In this document: piece by piece, positions 1 through 11,628 of the stretch
Position numbering within the stretch: the first letter of the stretch is position 1
Layout of the letters: each line of letters opens with the position of its first letter
DNA from: Nematostella vectensis
Taxonomy: Eukaryota > Cnidaria > Anthozoa > Actiniaria > Edwardsiidae
Direction of reading: 5' to 3'
Assembly: GCF_932526225.1 (NCBI RefSeq)
Contig: NC_064048.1
Span: forward strand, 7,605,015 to 7,669,014
DNA: 64,000 nt
Program-made: the position numbers and the translations under genes
The notes under the pieces: generated by a model
Databases searched by the model: none
Told to the model about the DNA's origin: nothing
What the model saw: only the letters and a program-made list of their open reading frames with translations

Positions 1-1177
1 AAAGATCTTTCAAACAATCTTTCATACCCAAGAAGTACAGATCTTCAATACAATCTTTCATACCCAACAAGTAAAGATCTTCCGTACAATCTTTCATACC
101 CAAGTAGTAAAGATCTTCCATACAATCTCTCATACCCAAGAAGTAAAGATCTTCCATACAATCTTTTATACCCAAGAAGTAAAGATCTTCCGTACAATCT
201 TTCATACCCAAGAAGTAAAGATCTTCCATACAATCTTTCATACCCAAGTAGTAAAGATCTTCCATACAATCTTTCATACCCAAGTAGTAAAGATCTTCCA
301 TACAATCTCTCGTACCCAAGAAGTAAAGATCTTCCATACAATCTTTCATACCCAAGTAGTAAAGATCTTCCATACAATGTTTCATACCCAAGAAGTAAAG
401 ATCTCCCATACAATCTTTCATACCCAAGAAGTAAAGATCTTTCATACAATCTTTCGTACCCAAGAAGTAAAGATCTTCCATACAATCTTTCATACCCAAG
501 TAGTAAAGATCTTCTTTCATATCCAAGAAGTAAAGATCTTCCATACAATCTTTCATACCCAAGTAGTAAAGATCTTCCATACAATCTTTCATACCCAAGA
601 AGTAAAGATTTTCCATACATAATCTTTCATACCCAAGAAGTAAAGATCTTCCATACAATGTTTCATACCCAAGAAGTAAAGATCTCCCATACAATCTTTC
701 ATACCCAAGAAGTAAAGATTTTCCATACATAATCTTTCATACCCAAGAAGTAAAGATCTTCCATACAATGTTTCATACCCAAGAAGTAAAGATCTCCCAT
801 ACAATTTTTCATACCCAAGAAGTAAAGATTTTCCATACATAATCTTTCATACCCAAGAAGTAAAGATCTTCCATACAATGTTTCATACCCAAGAAGTAAA
901 GATCTCCCATACAATCTTTCATACCCAAGAAGTAAAGATTTTCCATACATAATCTTTCATACCCAAGAGGTAAAGATCTTCCATACAATGTTTCATACCC
1001 AAGAAGTAAAGATCTCCCATACAATCTTTCATACCCAAGAAGTAAAGATCTTTCATACAATCTTTCGTACCCAAGAAGTAAAGATCTTCCATACAATCTT
1101 TCATACCCAAGTAGTAAAGATCTTCTTTCATATCCAAGAAGTAAAGATTTTCCATACAATCTTTCATACCCAAGAAG
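1..1177. repeat. 36-bp satellite array with a 110-bp higher-order unit
   Basis: The basic unit is 36 bp, built around AGATCTTCCATACAATC and TTTCATACCCAAGAAG; for example GATCTT recurs at 4 and 40. From about 607 to 1040 the units form a 110-bp higher-order repeat of three variants, seen as near-identical blocks starting near 607, 717, 827 and 937. A longer block at 435-537 recurs at about 1048-1150. Because 36 is divisible by 3, long open frames without stops appear on both strands; these are artefacts. The array is cut by the fold-back element and resumes at 6093. Confidence 0.95.
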
Positions 1178-1183
1178 TAAAGA
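1178..1183. repeat. Left target-site duplication TAAAGA
   Basis: Six bases identical to 6087-6092. They sit exactly outside the first base of the ACACTTTCCC terminus. Confidence 0.8.
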
Positions 1184-4100
1184 ACACTTTCCCATTTAAA
1201 AATGTACTTTCCCATTTAAATGTGTACTTTTGCGAGAGCGTTGTTTTCACGTCCTCAAAACGCGGGTCAACCAATCAGAGACCGTCACTTCAATAGCCTT
1301 AATTCAAGGCGTCTGGAGAACGCCAGTCAGCCAATGAAATGATCTTGAAATTTGAGCCTTCGTGATTCCGCGTTCTTCCACGCGACTTGACCAATCACAC
1401 GGAATCATTCTTATCCCACAAAAAGGTCAATACAAATAGCCTTCTGTCAACAGATGCAGATTGCCGGTGATAACGATAATTAACGCGGACTAGGGGTCAG
1501 AAGAGATCAAATGGAGAAGATGACTTTAGAAAATAAAAGGAGTAGCCTTACATCTTCAAAACTACGTATAGTACTCGAACTTTAACAAGTCATTAAACAA
1601 GCTATTTCTAAAACCAACACCAAGGACACTCGAATTGGCTTACCCTAGTAATGACCTTTTTCTTCTTTGCACAGCTCTCCCAGAATCTCTTTTCGCTATA
1701 CCAAATATGTCATGTCTTTCTGTGAACAATTCACCAAGTGGATATTTTTAGTGTTCCCAGGTCGGACTAATCATACTTGATCTCAATGAACCAAAGACTT
1801 GTGATGGCGCGAAACGAAATTGGCGCCCTTTTAGTCCCGTGGCTTGGCTCGATCACGGCTGTATCCAGCCCAAATTTGTCTGCATCCAAATCAAATATTG
1901 TTCTTTTTGCCATCGGTTTCATCCAAGAATGACCCATTCGTATTGTTCTCATTATAAAAAGATGCAGGAGAGAAATCTTCTAGCTCACGCTGCACATTAT
2001 GCCGTGTAACACGAGATCTCAGGGTATGGAATGAATTGATAAACAATTTACTGTTTCAACAGATTCGGATTATACAGCAAATCAAAGTGCGTTTTCGAAC
2101 GCAGAACGTGCAATCTGTAATATAGGTGAACTCGAAAAATACCATCGTGTTTCGAAGCAATCACATACGGAAAACCCCTTTAATAAAGCAAACCTCTAAC
2201 TACTGAAACATCTCACCGAAACGTGAAAGAGGAAGATAGTATACAACATCATCATTTATTGCAAGGAGAACGAATAAAAGCCAATCACATTCCCAATCAG
2301 TGCGTTTGCAGACGCAACGAGTGTCTAGGATCGATTTACAAAGCTACATAGGCATGGAAAGCCGGTAAAAATTTTAGTGTACTATGTATCTAAAGTGACT
2401 AGCCTTTAAACAATATATCGGCGTTTTCTTACTTTGTAAGTCAAGCACGCAAAATGTTTTGTTCATTTCACAGAGATCGGACATAGCCATGCGTTATACT
2501 TCTCGATAGACACTCAAGAGTAGGCTTTGAAAACAAACCGGAAACTGTGCGTTTTAAAGACGCAGGCTAGTCAATAGTGTGAAAGAATCTAATTTTCGGT
2601 ACGAGAAACACATTATGACGTTTGTAATTGGTTGTTAGAAGACGAGGTCGATACAACTTTCTTATTCAAACATCAAAAGCAAGCTGTTATAAGTTGATTT
2701 ACGTCTAGTTATGTGCTTTAGGAAAGCACCCGACTCCGGGACAGATGGAGCACCAAAGGTTGAGCTCTCTGTTGGTGGTCATATGATATGATTAAAAAAC
2801 TGCCATCTTGTAAGCTAGGAGATAAGGCCCGAACAAACCGGAAAGTGTGCGTTTTAAAGACGCAGGCTAGTCAATAGTGTAGAAGAATCTAATTTTCGGT
2901 ACAAGAAACACATGGCGCTTGTAATTGCTTGTAAGAACATGATATAATTTTTCTTGTTCAAACATCAAAGCAAGCTGTTATTAGTTGATTTATAGTTGAT
3001 TTACGTCTTTAAAGCTAGTTATGTGCTTTTGGTTTGCTTAATTTTGGGTATAAGTTCATAATATTTCCTACATTCATGTCACCTTCCTGGGTTTACATTC
3101 AAAGTAGTGGACTACAATTTATTTCATTGAGCATTTTTGTCTATAGTTTGGTGAGCTTGAGTATAAGCAGGGTATAAATAACAATGTCAAGTAATTTATC
3201 CCTTAGGATAAAACCAATCGCATGTCTATTAGTGCGTTCGAAAATGCAACGGTCTAGATATTCATGCAAGCACGAGATCAAGAGACAGATATAGGCATGG
3301 AAAGCCAGTGAAAATATTATATCCTCGCAAACTTTAAACACCGCCAGATTACTATTTTCCAAAAGTAGTTGTTTATCCGAGAACTAGACATTTTGTTGCC
3401 AATAAACAGTGAACAATACGCTCTGAGAATAAAGCCGATGTTCTGGGATGTTGGCGCGTTCTAGAGACCCCTTTTAGGGGTAGCGATGAGTAAGTTCGAG
3501 ATTTGCCGAGGCGCCGAGACCGCGTTTTAGAATCCGAGCCCGAGACTTTAAGTCAAATTTCGGAATCCGTGTCCGAGCTTTTACTAGCTTGTGTTCGGAC
3601 ATCAGATAACTTGCTCGAGGTATGTCATAAACATTAGTTGAAAAAGAATAGCTAGAGCGGAAAGGCTTAAGACTCGAGACTCGAAAAAGAGGGAAACCCT
3701 TAGCAGTAACAACATAAAACAGATCGCGTTTAACAGAGACTCCGAGAACGTGGTACAAAAAGAGGCTCCAAGATCCTAAAATGTCGTGGGGAAAAACGAG
3801 ACTTCGAGACTTCCGTAAAAACGCCGAGATTCCGAGACTTTGCGAAATTTTTGCGAGGTTTTCGAAATTTTAAGGTACCCATCGTTACCCCTTACGTATA
3901 TTACAGATTGCACGTTCTTTTTGCAATTGGTTCCCTCCAAGAATGACCCATTCGTATTGTTCTCATTATAAAAAGATCTTCTAGCTCACGCTGCACATGA
4001 TGCCGTGTAACACAAGATCTCAGGGTATGGAATGAATTGATAAACAATTTGCTGTTGTTGCAATTAAATATTGACAGATTCTGATTATACAGCAAATCAA

Positions 4101-6086
4101 AACGTAGCAAGTGCGTTTTCGAACGCAGAAACGTACAATCTGTAATATAGGTGAACTCGAAAAATACCATCATGTTTCGAAGCAACCACAACTTGAGTAA
4201 ATAGCCGCGGGTATATGTGCTGGGGCTCCCACGTGCTAACTTTGTCAAGTTGAAAAAATGTAACACCAAGCTGTAATATCCGACTGTCCCTATGCATGAA
4301 TCTACGATACTGTAGGATGATAATAGGCTAAATTCTTTTAAACAGATTATCTGTTCAAATCTTTTGATTTTTCTCTAGAATTATATTGATGCGCTCTTTT
4401 GCTCGACTGGTGCTTGGAATGCTTGTGTGCAAAGAGCAAAGCTCCCTAGCTCGGGCCTTATCTCCTAGCTTACAAGATAGCAGTTTGTTAATCATATCAT
4501 ATGACCACCAACAGAGAGCTCAACCTTTGGTGCTCCATCTGTCCCGGAGTCGGGTGCTTTCCCAAAGCACATAACTAGACGTAAATCAACTTATAACAGC
4601 TTGCTTTTGATGTTTGAATAAGAAAGTTTTATCAACCTCGTCTTCTAACAACCAATTACAAACGCCATAATGTGTTTCTCGTACCGAAAATTAGATTCTT
4701 TCACACTATTGACTAGCCTGCGTCTTTAAAACGCACAGTTTCCGGTTTGTTTTTAAAGCCTACTCTTGAGTGTCTATTGAGAAGAAAATATAACGCATGG
4801 CTATGTCCAATCTCTGTGAAATGAAGAAAACATTTTGCTTGCTTGACTTACAAAGTAAGAAAACGCCGATATATTGTTTAAAGGCTAGTCACTTTAGATA
4901 CATAGTACACTAAAATTTTTACCGGCTTTCCATGCCTATGTATTTTTGTAAATCGATCCTAGACACTCGTTGCGTCTGCAAACGCACTGATTGGGAATGT
5001 GATTGGCTTTTATTCGTTCTCCTTGTAATAAATGATGATGTTGTATACTATCTTCCTCTTTCACTTTTCGGTGAGATGTTTCAGTAGTTAGAGGTTTGCT
5101 TTATTAAAGGGGTTTTTCGTATGTGATTGCTTCGAAACACGGTGGTATTTTTCGAGTTCACCTATATTACAGATTGCACGTTCTGCGTTCGAAAACGCAC
5201 TTTGATTTGCTGTATAATCCGAATCTGTTGAAACAGTAAATTGTTTATCAATTCATTCCATACCCTGAGATCTCGTGTTACACGGCATCATGTGCAGCGT
5301 GAGCTAGAAGATTTCTCTCCTGCATCTTTTTATAATGAGAACAATACGAATGGGTCATTCTTGGATGAAACCGATGGCAAAAAGAACAATATTTGATTTG
5401 GATGGCAGACAAATTTGGGCTGGATACAGCCGTGTTCGAGCCAACGGGACTAAAAGGGCGCCAATTTCGTTTCGCGCCATCACAAGTCTTTGGTTCATTG
5501 AGATCAAGTATGATTAGTCCGACCTGGGAACACTAAAAATACCCACTTGGTGAATTGTTCACAGAAAGACATGACATATTTGGTATAGCGAAAAGAGATT
5601 CTGGGAGAGCTGTGCAAAGAAGAAAAAGGTCATTACTAGGGTAAGCCAATTCGAGTGTCCTTGGTGTTGGTTTTAGAAATAGCTTGTTTAATGACTTGTT
5701 AAAGTTCGGGTACAGTTTTGAAGGCTACTCCTTTTATTTTCTAAAGTCATCTTCTCCATTTGATCTCTTCTGACCCCTAGTCCGCGTTAATTATCGTTAT
5801 CACCGGCAATCTGCATCTGTTGACAGAAGGCTATTTGTATTGCCCTTTTTGCGGGATAAGAATGATTCAGTGTGATTGGTCAGGTCGCGTGGAAGAACGC
5901 GGAATCACGAAGGCTCAAATTTCAAGATCATTTCATTGGCTGACTGGCGTTTTCCAGACGCGTTGAATTAAGGCTATTGAAGTGACGGTCTCTGATTGGT
6001 TGACCCGCGGTTTGAGGACGTGAAAACAACGCTCTCGCAAAAGTACACATTTAAATGGGAAAGTACATTTTTAAATGGGAAAGTGT
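1184..6086. mobile_element. 4.9-kb fold-back transposon with 1.6-kb inverted arms
   Basis: The ends read ACACTTTCCC and GGGAAAGTGT, and the element is flanked on both sides by TAAAGA (1178-1183 and 6087-6092). Removing it restores an intact satellite unit. The left arm (1184-2832) and right arm (4451-6086) are near-identical reverse complements throughout, for example around 1230-1330 against 5940-6040 and 2720-2830 against 4453-4560. The 1.6-kb spacer holds diverged, direct copies of arm pieces: 2833-3050 resembles 2537-2720, 3225-3330 resembles 2295-2400, and 3915-4190 resembles 1910-2160. I find no transposase; the 60-residue frames at 1767-1952 (-) and 5335-5517 (+) are the same arm sequence read from each side. 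It is probably a non-autonomous element, superfamily unknown. Confidence 0.88.
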
Positions 6087-6092
6087 TAAAGA
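6087..6092. repeat. Right target-site duplication TAAAGA
   Basis: Matches 1178-1183. The sequence continues at 6093 with TCTTCCATAC, the satellite unit that was split by the insertion. Confidence 0.8.
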
Positions 6093-6232
6093 TCTTCCAT
6101 ACATAATCTTTCATACACAAGCAGTGAGGATCTTCCATACAATATTCCATACCCGAGTAGTAAAATACAATCTTAAATACAATCTTTCATACCCCAGAAG
6201 TAAAATTCTCCCATACAATCTTTCATCAGCGG
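6093..6232. repeat. Distal remnant of the 36-bp satellite
   Basis: Three to four degenerate units (TCTTCCATAC, TTTCATACAC, TTTCATACCC) continue the array from the far side of the fold-back insertion. Confidence 0.85.
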
Positions 6233-6235
6233 CAT

Positions 6236-6344
6236 AGCCAGGATTTTTTACAGGAGGGGGCCCAAAATGCCCTTTCAAGGCATTTTCTTCCTGGCCCCCT
6301 GGGCCCCCACCCCCCCCCCCCCCCCCCTGGCTACACCCCTGTTC
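6236..6344. mobile_element. Short G/C-tract inverted-repeat element
   Basis: About 110 bp beginning CATAGCCAGGA and ending CCTGGCTACACCCCTG. The centre is palindromic (GGGGGCCCAAAATGCC against GGCATTTT...GGCCCCC) and includes a poly-C tract. It resembles the other G/C-tract elements in the window, near 14.5, 25.9, 30.1, 36.8 and 49.5 kb. Confidence 0.6.
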
Positions 6345-6654
6345 ATACCCAAGTAGGGAAGTACCAAAGTACCAAAGTTGTAGTTGTATATTTCTCCATA
6401 TATTTCAAACCCAGGTAGTGTCATTTGCTAGCTCTTTAAAATACTGAACCCATGCATATATCTTGGAAATGGAGAAATGGAGAGTTTACTTTTGGTGTTT
6501 ATAAAATATGTAAAAAGTTTTTGTTCAGGACTTTGTTCCTGGTACCTTAATTTTCAGCTGTAGATTATGTGGAAGTGAAGTCATCTCTATCTCACTCAGA
6601 TTATTAAACACCTTTTTCTCACCCTACAAAAAACAATGTTTAGTACCCATAGTG

Positions 6655-7112
6655 TATAAAAAGTGACAATACGGTAATCGTAGCTTGACTTTTAGGTGAA
6701 TTCTGAAAAATGTTTGTGAAATGCTAACGTGGGTGTCACGCCCTTATATTACCATTTTGAAGTACCTTTTCCTTTCCAATTGAAACAAAAATTGCCTGAT
6801 ACTCAGGCTAGTGTAGAGCATGAGAATACAAGCTTGAACCCTTTGCATTTATTTAAAAAAAATGCCTCTTGTCATTATTCTTAAAAAAAGTGACACTGCG
6901 GTAATCATAGCTTGACTTTTAGGTGAATTCTGAAAAAAATGTTTGTGCAATGCTAACCTGGGTGTCAGGCCTTTATTTGACCATTTTGAAGTACCTTTTC
7001 TTTTCCAATTAAAACAAAAATTACCTGATACTCTGGTTAGTGCAGAGCATGACAATACAAGCTTGAACCCTTGGGATTTATTTAAGAAAATGCCTCTTGT
7101 CATTATTCTAAG
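6655..7112. repeat. Two-copy tandem duplication, about 227-bp period
   Basis: The block beginning AAAGTGACAATACGGTAATC near 6660 recurs near 6888 with about 10% differences. Both copies run through TGCCTCTTGTCATTATTCT. The open frames here are repeat-derived; I see no SCFD2 exon in this stretch. Confidence 0.85.
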
Positions 7113-7375
7113 ACTTAATCCTCAAGTTTAAACGTTGTCTGTCATTATTGAATAACCAGTGTATGAGCAAGACAAATCCCAATTTTGTTCATTAACTCTA
7201 TTCCATCATTTCAACAATGCTATTAACCATAACAAAGTTCCCAATGTTGTTAAGTAACTATAATATACAAAGTACACTGACTGGTTTCAACATTTTGTGC
7301 CCATCAAATATTTACATTTATAATTTCATTTATTGAGTGACTAGATTTTCTACAGTATTATATAACAGCACTTAC

Positions 7376-10300
7376 AGTACTATGGAGAAATCCCTGGAGT
7401 CGAGGAACATCTGACGGGAGGAGAGGGAAAAATGAATAGAATGCTGGAGCAATGAAGAGTCCTGGGTAAACTTGAGCAGGAAATAGGGCCACATGGTGGA
7501 CATCTACAGTGGAGTACTAGAACAAATAAAAACAAAGGAGTACATCTAATTTTCATAATATTATAATACTACACGGTATACCCACAGGTATTGTCCTATG
7601 TTTGAGGCTATAAAATTCTATCAACTGTTATTGGTAAAAGGTGTTTAAAGATTGTTTTTCTTCTATCCAAATATATACAGTAAGCCCCAGTCTTGAAGAC
7701 AAGACGAAGGCACTCTTACAGTCGGTTGACATCTGTTTTTAAAGGAGTCCAGTTCCCCATACTTCTACTCACACCTTCACTATACTGTGCTATACCTGCC
7801 AATGTGCACTGGAAATAAAGTGACTACATTATTTTTGACAAGTACCTTTATGTATATTCCTCCCCCAAAAAGGTTGATATTGCCCATATAAACATATTGA
7901 CATACTTTCTTATGTTTCGCTAAATCTTTGAAACCAAATTGTACAAACCTCATTTCCCATCCATTCTCTAAGTTTCTGTGACAGTTCCCCAAAAGCAGCC
8001 TCTTCCTGGGTATCACTGCTACGCCTGGCAAAGGAGTTTATATTCTCGGGGACGGAACACAGTACAGTAACATGCTGGAAATCACTGGCCTGGACAATAG
8101 CTCTCACATCATCTAGTGTTTCGCCATGTAGGACAGTCGTAATGATGAATACAGCTTTGGTTTCTGATTCATTGCCACCCTATACACAAGAAAAATAATT
8201 AATACTTGTTTTAAGTCATACGTGCACCCTGTGCCACTCATAAGTCACAACTGTGCTGTGGATATCAATCATGACTTTTGAATGTTTCCTATTCTACATC
8301 CATCACGGCTTTACATCAGTCACAACCAAAACAACATCAAAGAGAGAGTTACACCATCAGAAACCAGTCGCGACTCAAAAACACAAAAAACACAAGATGC
8401 ATGTGTGATTGAAAACTAATGTTATTAAGGAAATTACAACTTAAATGGTATGTGTCAGCCACCATTTTGTCATCCTAGCACAGTACTAAGTGTGAAAAAG
8501 CAACAATTTCCAACAGCTGAATTGGAGAAGTTTTAACAATATTTTTCATTGAATTTGGTAGTAAAGTATGTGATTTTAATGGTCTTTTTTGGTAGCTATT
8601 CTGAGATTTTTTCTTATATTCTATGATCCAATATTCGCTGAAAACCATAACAAAGGTGTGGCTGACAAGGGCTTTAAATTAGACAGCCTGAGCTTCTAGG
8701 GACTTGAAAAACAATAAACTGTAAAAAATATAACGTTTGCTCTCAAGGCCCATACACACACTAAACCATCCATTTTTTATTGCTTTTAGATGAGTATTTG
8801 AGAATATCCTTGTAGGCTTATTAGAAACGCAGCTTCTGTTGACTACAGTACATTTTTGTACTTTTAATTCAATTGTCTAAAAAAACCATGACATAAGAAA
8901 AAAAAAGAGACTAAGAGAAAAAAAAAGCTTCAAAGCTGTATCCTTCTAGGCTTATTAGAAACTTAGCTTATATTGACTACAGTGTACTTACATATTTTTA
9001 CTTTTAATTCAATTGTCTAAAAAACCAAGTGATAAGAAAAAAAATGGCCAAGAGAAAAAAAAGCTTCAAAGCTGTATCCTTCTAGGCTTATTAGAAACGC
9101 AGCTTCTATTGACTACAGTACATATTTGTACTTTTAATTCAATTGTCTTAAAAAAACATGTCATAAGAAAAAAAAGAGCCTAAGACATACCTGCCAACTC
9201 TCCTGGTTTTACCGGGAAACTCCCGTTTTTTTATAAAATCTCCCGGTCTCCCGGTTTTACCTTAAATCTCCCGGTTTATGACCAAATTTTAATCAGTCTA
9301 TTTGTTTTTGAAGTAAAAGTTGGATCCTAGCCACAAAGTTCAGCAATTCTTATGCTGTAGTTTCTATCCAAGTTATGACGTTTTCAGTTGTTTTTTTTTT
9401 TAACTAAAAGGTCTTGGTAAAGGTAAATGACGTGTCCGCCGAAAAAAAAAAAATATTGTCGCGCCGCAATTTTCACTACATGTACAAACTATATATCAAA
9501 TAAAAGATTGAATTATCTCCTGCAAGTTTTATTTTTGCAATAGCTAATTCCATGTTTAAGTTTTGAGGCCTCAAACTTAAAAGTCAGAGTTTACTCTAGA
9601 GCATAATGCACCTTCGCGTTATTGCGCATGCACTTGCACGTAATTGCATCTCAATGACAGATAGATGATCTACCAAAGTGTTGAGGACTTTTTGTTATTT
9701 GACACTGTCAACAAAATATCACGAATCAAAGTTGGAACTCTCATTTCTGGCGAAATTTGGAGACGAAAAGTGCTAAAGAAGCTTCCTTCAGTCGAAAATC
9801 AAAAATTTGTTACACACTTTATGACATGGCATAATTATCTATTATGTATCAGATCCCGAAAATGTGAATGCAATATTTTAAAACCTGTCGCAAGGTTACG
9901 CCCAACAAGCTCGAGTTCTTGCCTAAAAATAATATGCTAGAAAAGTCAAAGATTTGGCGTGAATTCACAGTCAACAGGTCACGGAAAACAGCAAAGGCCC
10001 AATTTAGCCGTCTTAGAATGTGATTTATTGAAAAAAATTTTTTGCAAAAATAAAGTTTAAGAACTATTAATACAGGTTTTACAAAAAACACAAAAACAAA
10101 CAGTGGTGTCAAATTTTACCTTTACCAAGACCTTAAGATCTAAATAATCAATGAGCCTTCTGCAGGCGTTTCTTGTAGACCACAGGACTACCGCAACACC
10201 AAAATGTTTGCATATATCGACCAATCAAGTTTTACCATTTTCGTGCAAATTGTTGAGAAATTGGCTCATACTTTGGAGCCGTTTTCGCGCGAGTTTGTAA

Positions 10301-11171
10301 GTTGTAAATCATGCTGGCCACAATGCAAACTTCAAGGCTCATCAAAGAGAATTTTTAGGCGCTCTGTGGTCAGGATACGATGGAATAAAAATGCTGGCCT
10401 TTCGAAAAGTAGTTGAAATTGATGTCCTTGACATCGAACCATTAGTCCAGTCAATCTTAGTATTTTACCAAAAAGTAATTGCAACACAAGTAATTTCGAA
10501 GGGGGAAATTTCGATCAAAGTTTTCGCCATTTTATCATATTTTATCAAATAGATATAAACTGAGATTGTACAAGCGTAATATTGATTGAATATATTATTC
10601 AGAATATTTGTTACAAAGTTGAATGAATTTCTGTAAAAACAGACTTATTTTACTCATCATTTTTTCTTTCGTTTACACAAAAACAATAAGAGAACAAAAG
10701 AACACACACATCTTCGAGCAAAACTCTTGTGATTTGCTAATCCCCCCCACCTTCATCCCGTACCCCCTCCCCTCCCCCCCCCCCCCCCTAAAATAATCTC
10801 CCGGTTTTTCAAGTCTGTGGGTTGGCAGGTATGCTAAGAGAAAAAAAGCTTCAAAGCTGTCTGATTCATTAGAAACAAACCACGAAATTATATATAAAAC
10901 AACCAAACTTGTGACTAGAGAACATTCCTTCAGGAATGCGAAGAACGAGAAACTGTAACGTCACAAAAACAAAGAATATTTCACTTACTCGTCTGGAAGA
11001 AAGGTCGTGTATTGCTAGGGCTCCAGCTTCGATTACGCTTGCGACATTTCCAGACCAGTGTAATAACTCGGCAGCAGGATCATCTAAGTAAACTAACGCG
11101 TTATTAACAACGGTAAGGATTTTTTGCCACACGGAAGAAATAGAGCGATTTATGTCCACACCGGCAGCCAT
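7376..11171 (-). CDS. SCFD2: SCFD2-like gene (Sec1 family domain-containing 2), first three exons
   Basis: SCFD2 is a divergent member of the Sec1/Munc18 (SM) family linked to vesicle traffic. Exons: 10989-11171 (start ATG at 11171, 61 codons), 7949-8179 (77 codons) and 7376-7516 (47 codons). All junctions are phase 0 with GT/AG sites. Recognisable stretches are ALVYLDDPAAELLHWSG in exon 1, TKAVFIIT and LSQKLREWMGNE in exon 2, and APAFYSFFPLLPSDV in exon 3; all match the N-terminal part of vertebrate SCFD2 in order. The 185 codons cover about a quarter of the usual ~680-aa protein. Exon 3 ends in a good donor (ACT|GTAAGT), but no later exon is visible down to base 1. The rest must lie beyond the satellite and fold-back region, or the locus is truncated. 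Confidence 0.88.
8810..9179. repeat. Three tandem copies of a ~135-bp intronic unit
   Basis: The unit GGCTTATTAGAAACGCAGCT...CAATTGTCTAAAAAAACC...AGCTTCAAAGCTG recurs near 8815, 8948 and 9085. A fourth, partial copy begins at about 10845, on the other side of the inserted transposon, so the transposon landed within this array in SCFD2 intron 1. Confidence 0.85.
9186..10833. mobile_element. 1.65-kb DNA transposon with CATACCTGCCAAC termini
   Basis: Perfect 13-bp terminal inverted repeats CATACCTGCCAAC / GTTGGCAGGTATG, extended by imperfect CTCCCGG-rich sequence on both sides. It is flanked by CTAAGA at 9180-9185 and 10834-10839; the uninterrupted repeat copies nearby contain CTAAGA once. The 91-aa frame at 9665-9940 is not recognisable, so the element looks non-autonomous. 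It contains a second inverted-repeat element. Confidence 0.85.
9408..10134. mobile_element. Inverted-repeat element nested in the transposon
   Basis: Bounded by AAGGTCTTGGTAAAGGTAAA at 9408-9427 and its exact reverse complement at 10115-10134, a 20-bp perfect inverted repeat. About 730 bp. It could be an inner insertion or subterminal repeats of the outer element. I see no clear target duplication. Confidence 0.6.
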
Positions 11172-11628
11172 CTTGAATTTGCGCTGATTCAGTCTCAGGC
11201 CTTAGGTATATATTTTGGGGCTTTAAGACACAGGAAACCCAACAGAACAGAATTGAATTCCGTTTATTTCGTTCGGCATTTTATTAAGCTATTATTATTG
11301 TTGTTACTTGAAATACACGTAAGAACATATACAATATTACGTACTTGTTATTATCCTGTATACCGCACAGGACGCAGAAGGAATTCAACTTGGGAGAAAG
11401 GTTCAAATGAGTGTAATATGACTCAGAATTAATCTTTTTACTTGTTTCGTAATGGAGAATTGAAAAATGAGGGGCCTTTTCTTAGGAACATGGCATACTC
11501 CCCCTCTCTGGAAAGATAAATTGTTCTTAGATAATTTCCTACTAACAAAATTTTTTGGCGCTTTAATCTTGTATTTGGGATTCCTGTATTTTAGTGCCCA
11601 GTCTCTCACTAATCTAGTTATTTTCAAC
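11172..11628. promoter_or_regulatory. Divergent promoter region, SCFD2 (-) and C18orf21-like (+)
   Basis: Only 457 bp separate the two start codons, so both 5' UTRs and promoters must lie here or within the genes. No clear TATA box is seen for either gene. The GC-poor sequence contains no recognisable repeat. Confidence 0.6.

Noticed and set aside
45-1296. Long repetitive proteins (GRSLLLGYERLY and FHTQEVKIFHTI patterns)
   Set aside because: Translations of the 36-bp satellite, open only because the unit is 12 codons long.
1767-5517. MRTIRMGHSWMKPMAKRT frame as a fold-back element gene
   Set aside because: Only about 60 codons, present as mirror copies because the arms are inverted repeats, and the two copies differ by a frameshift.
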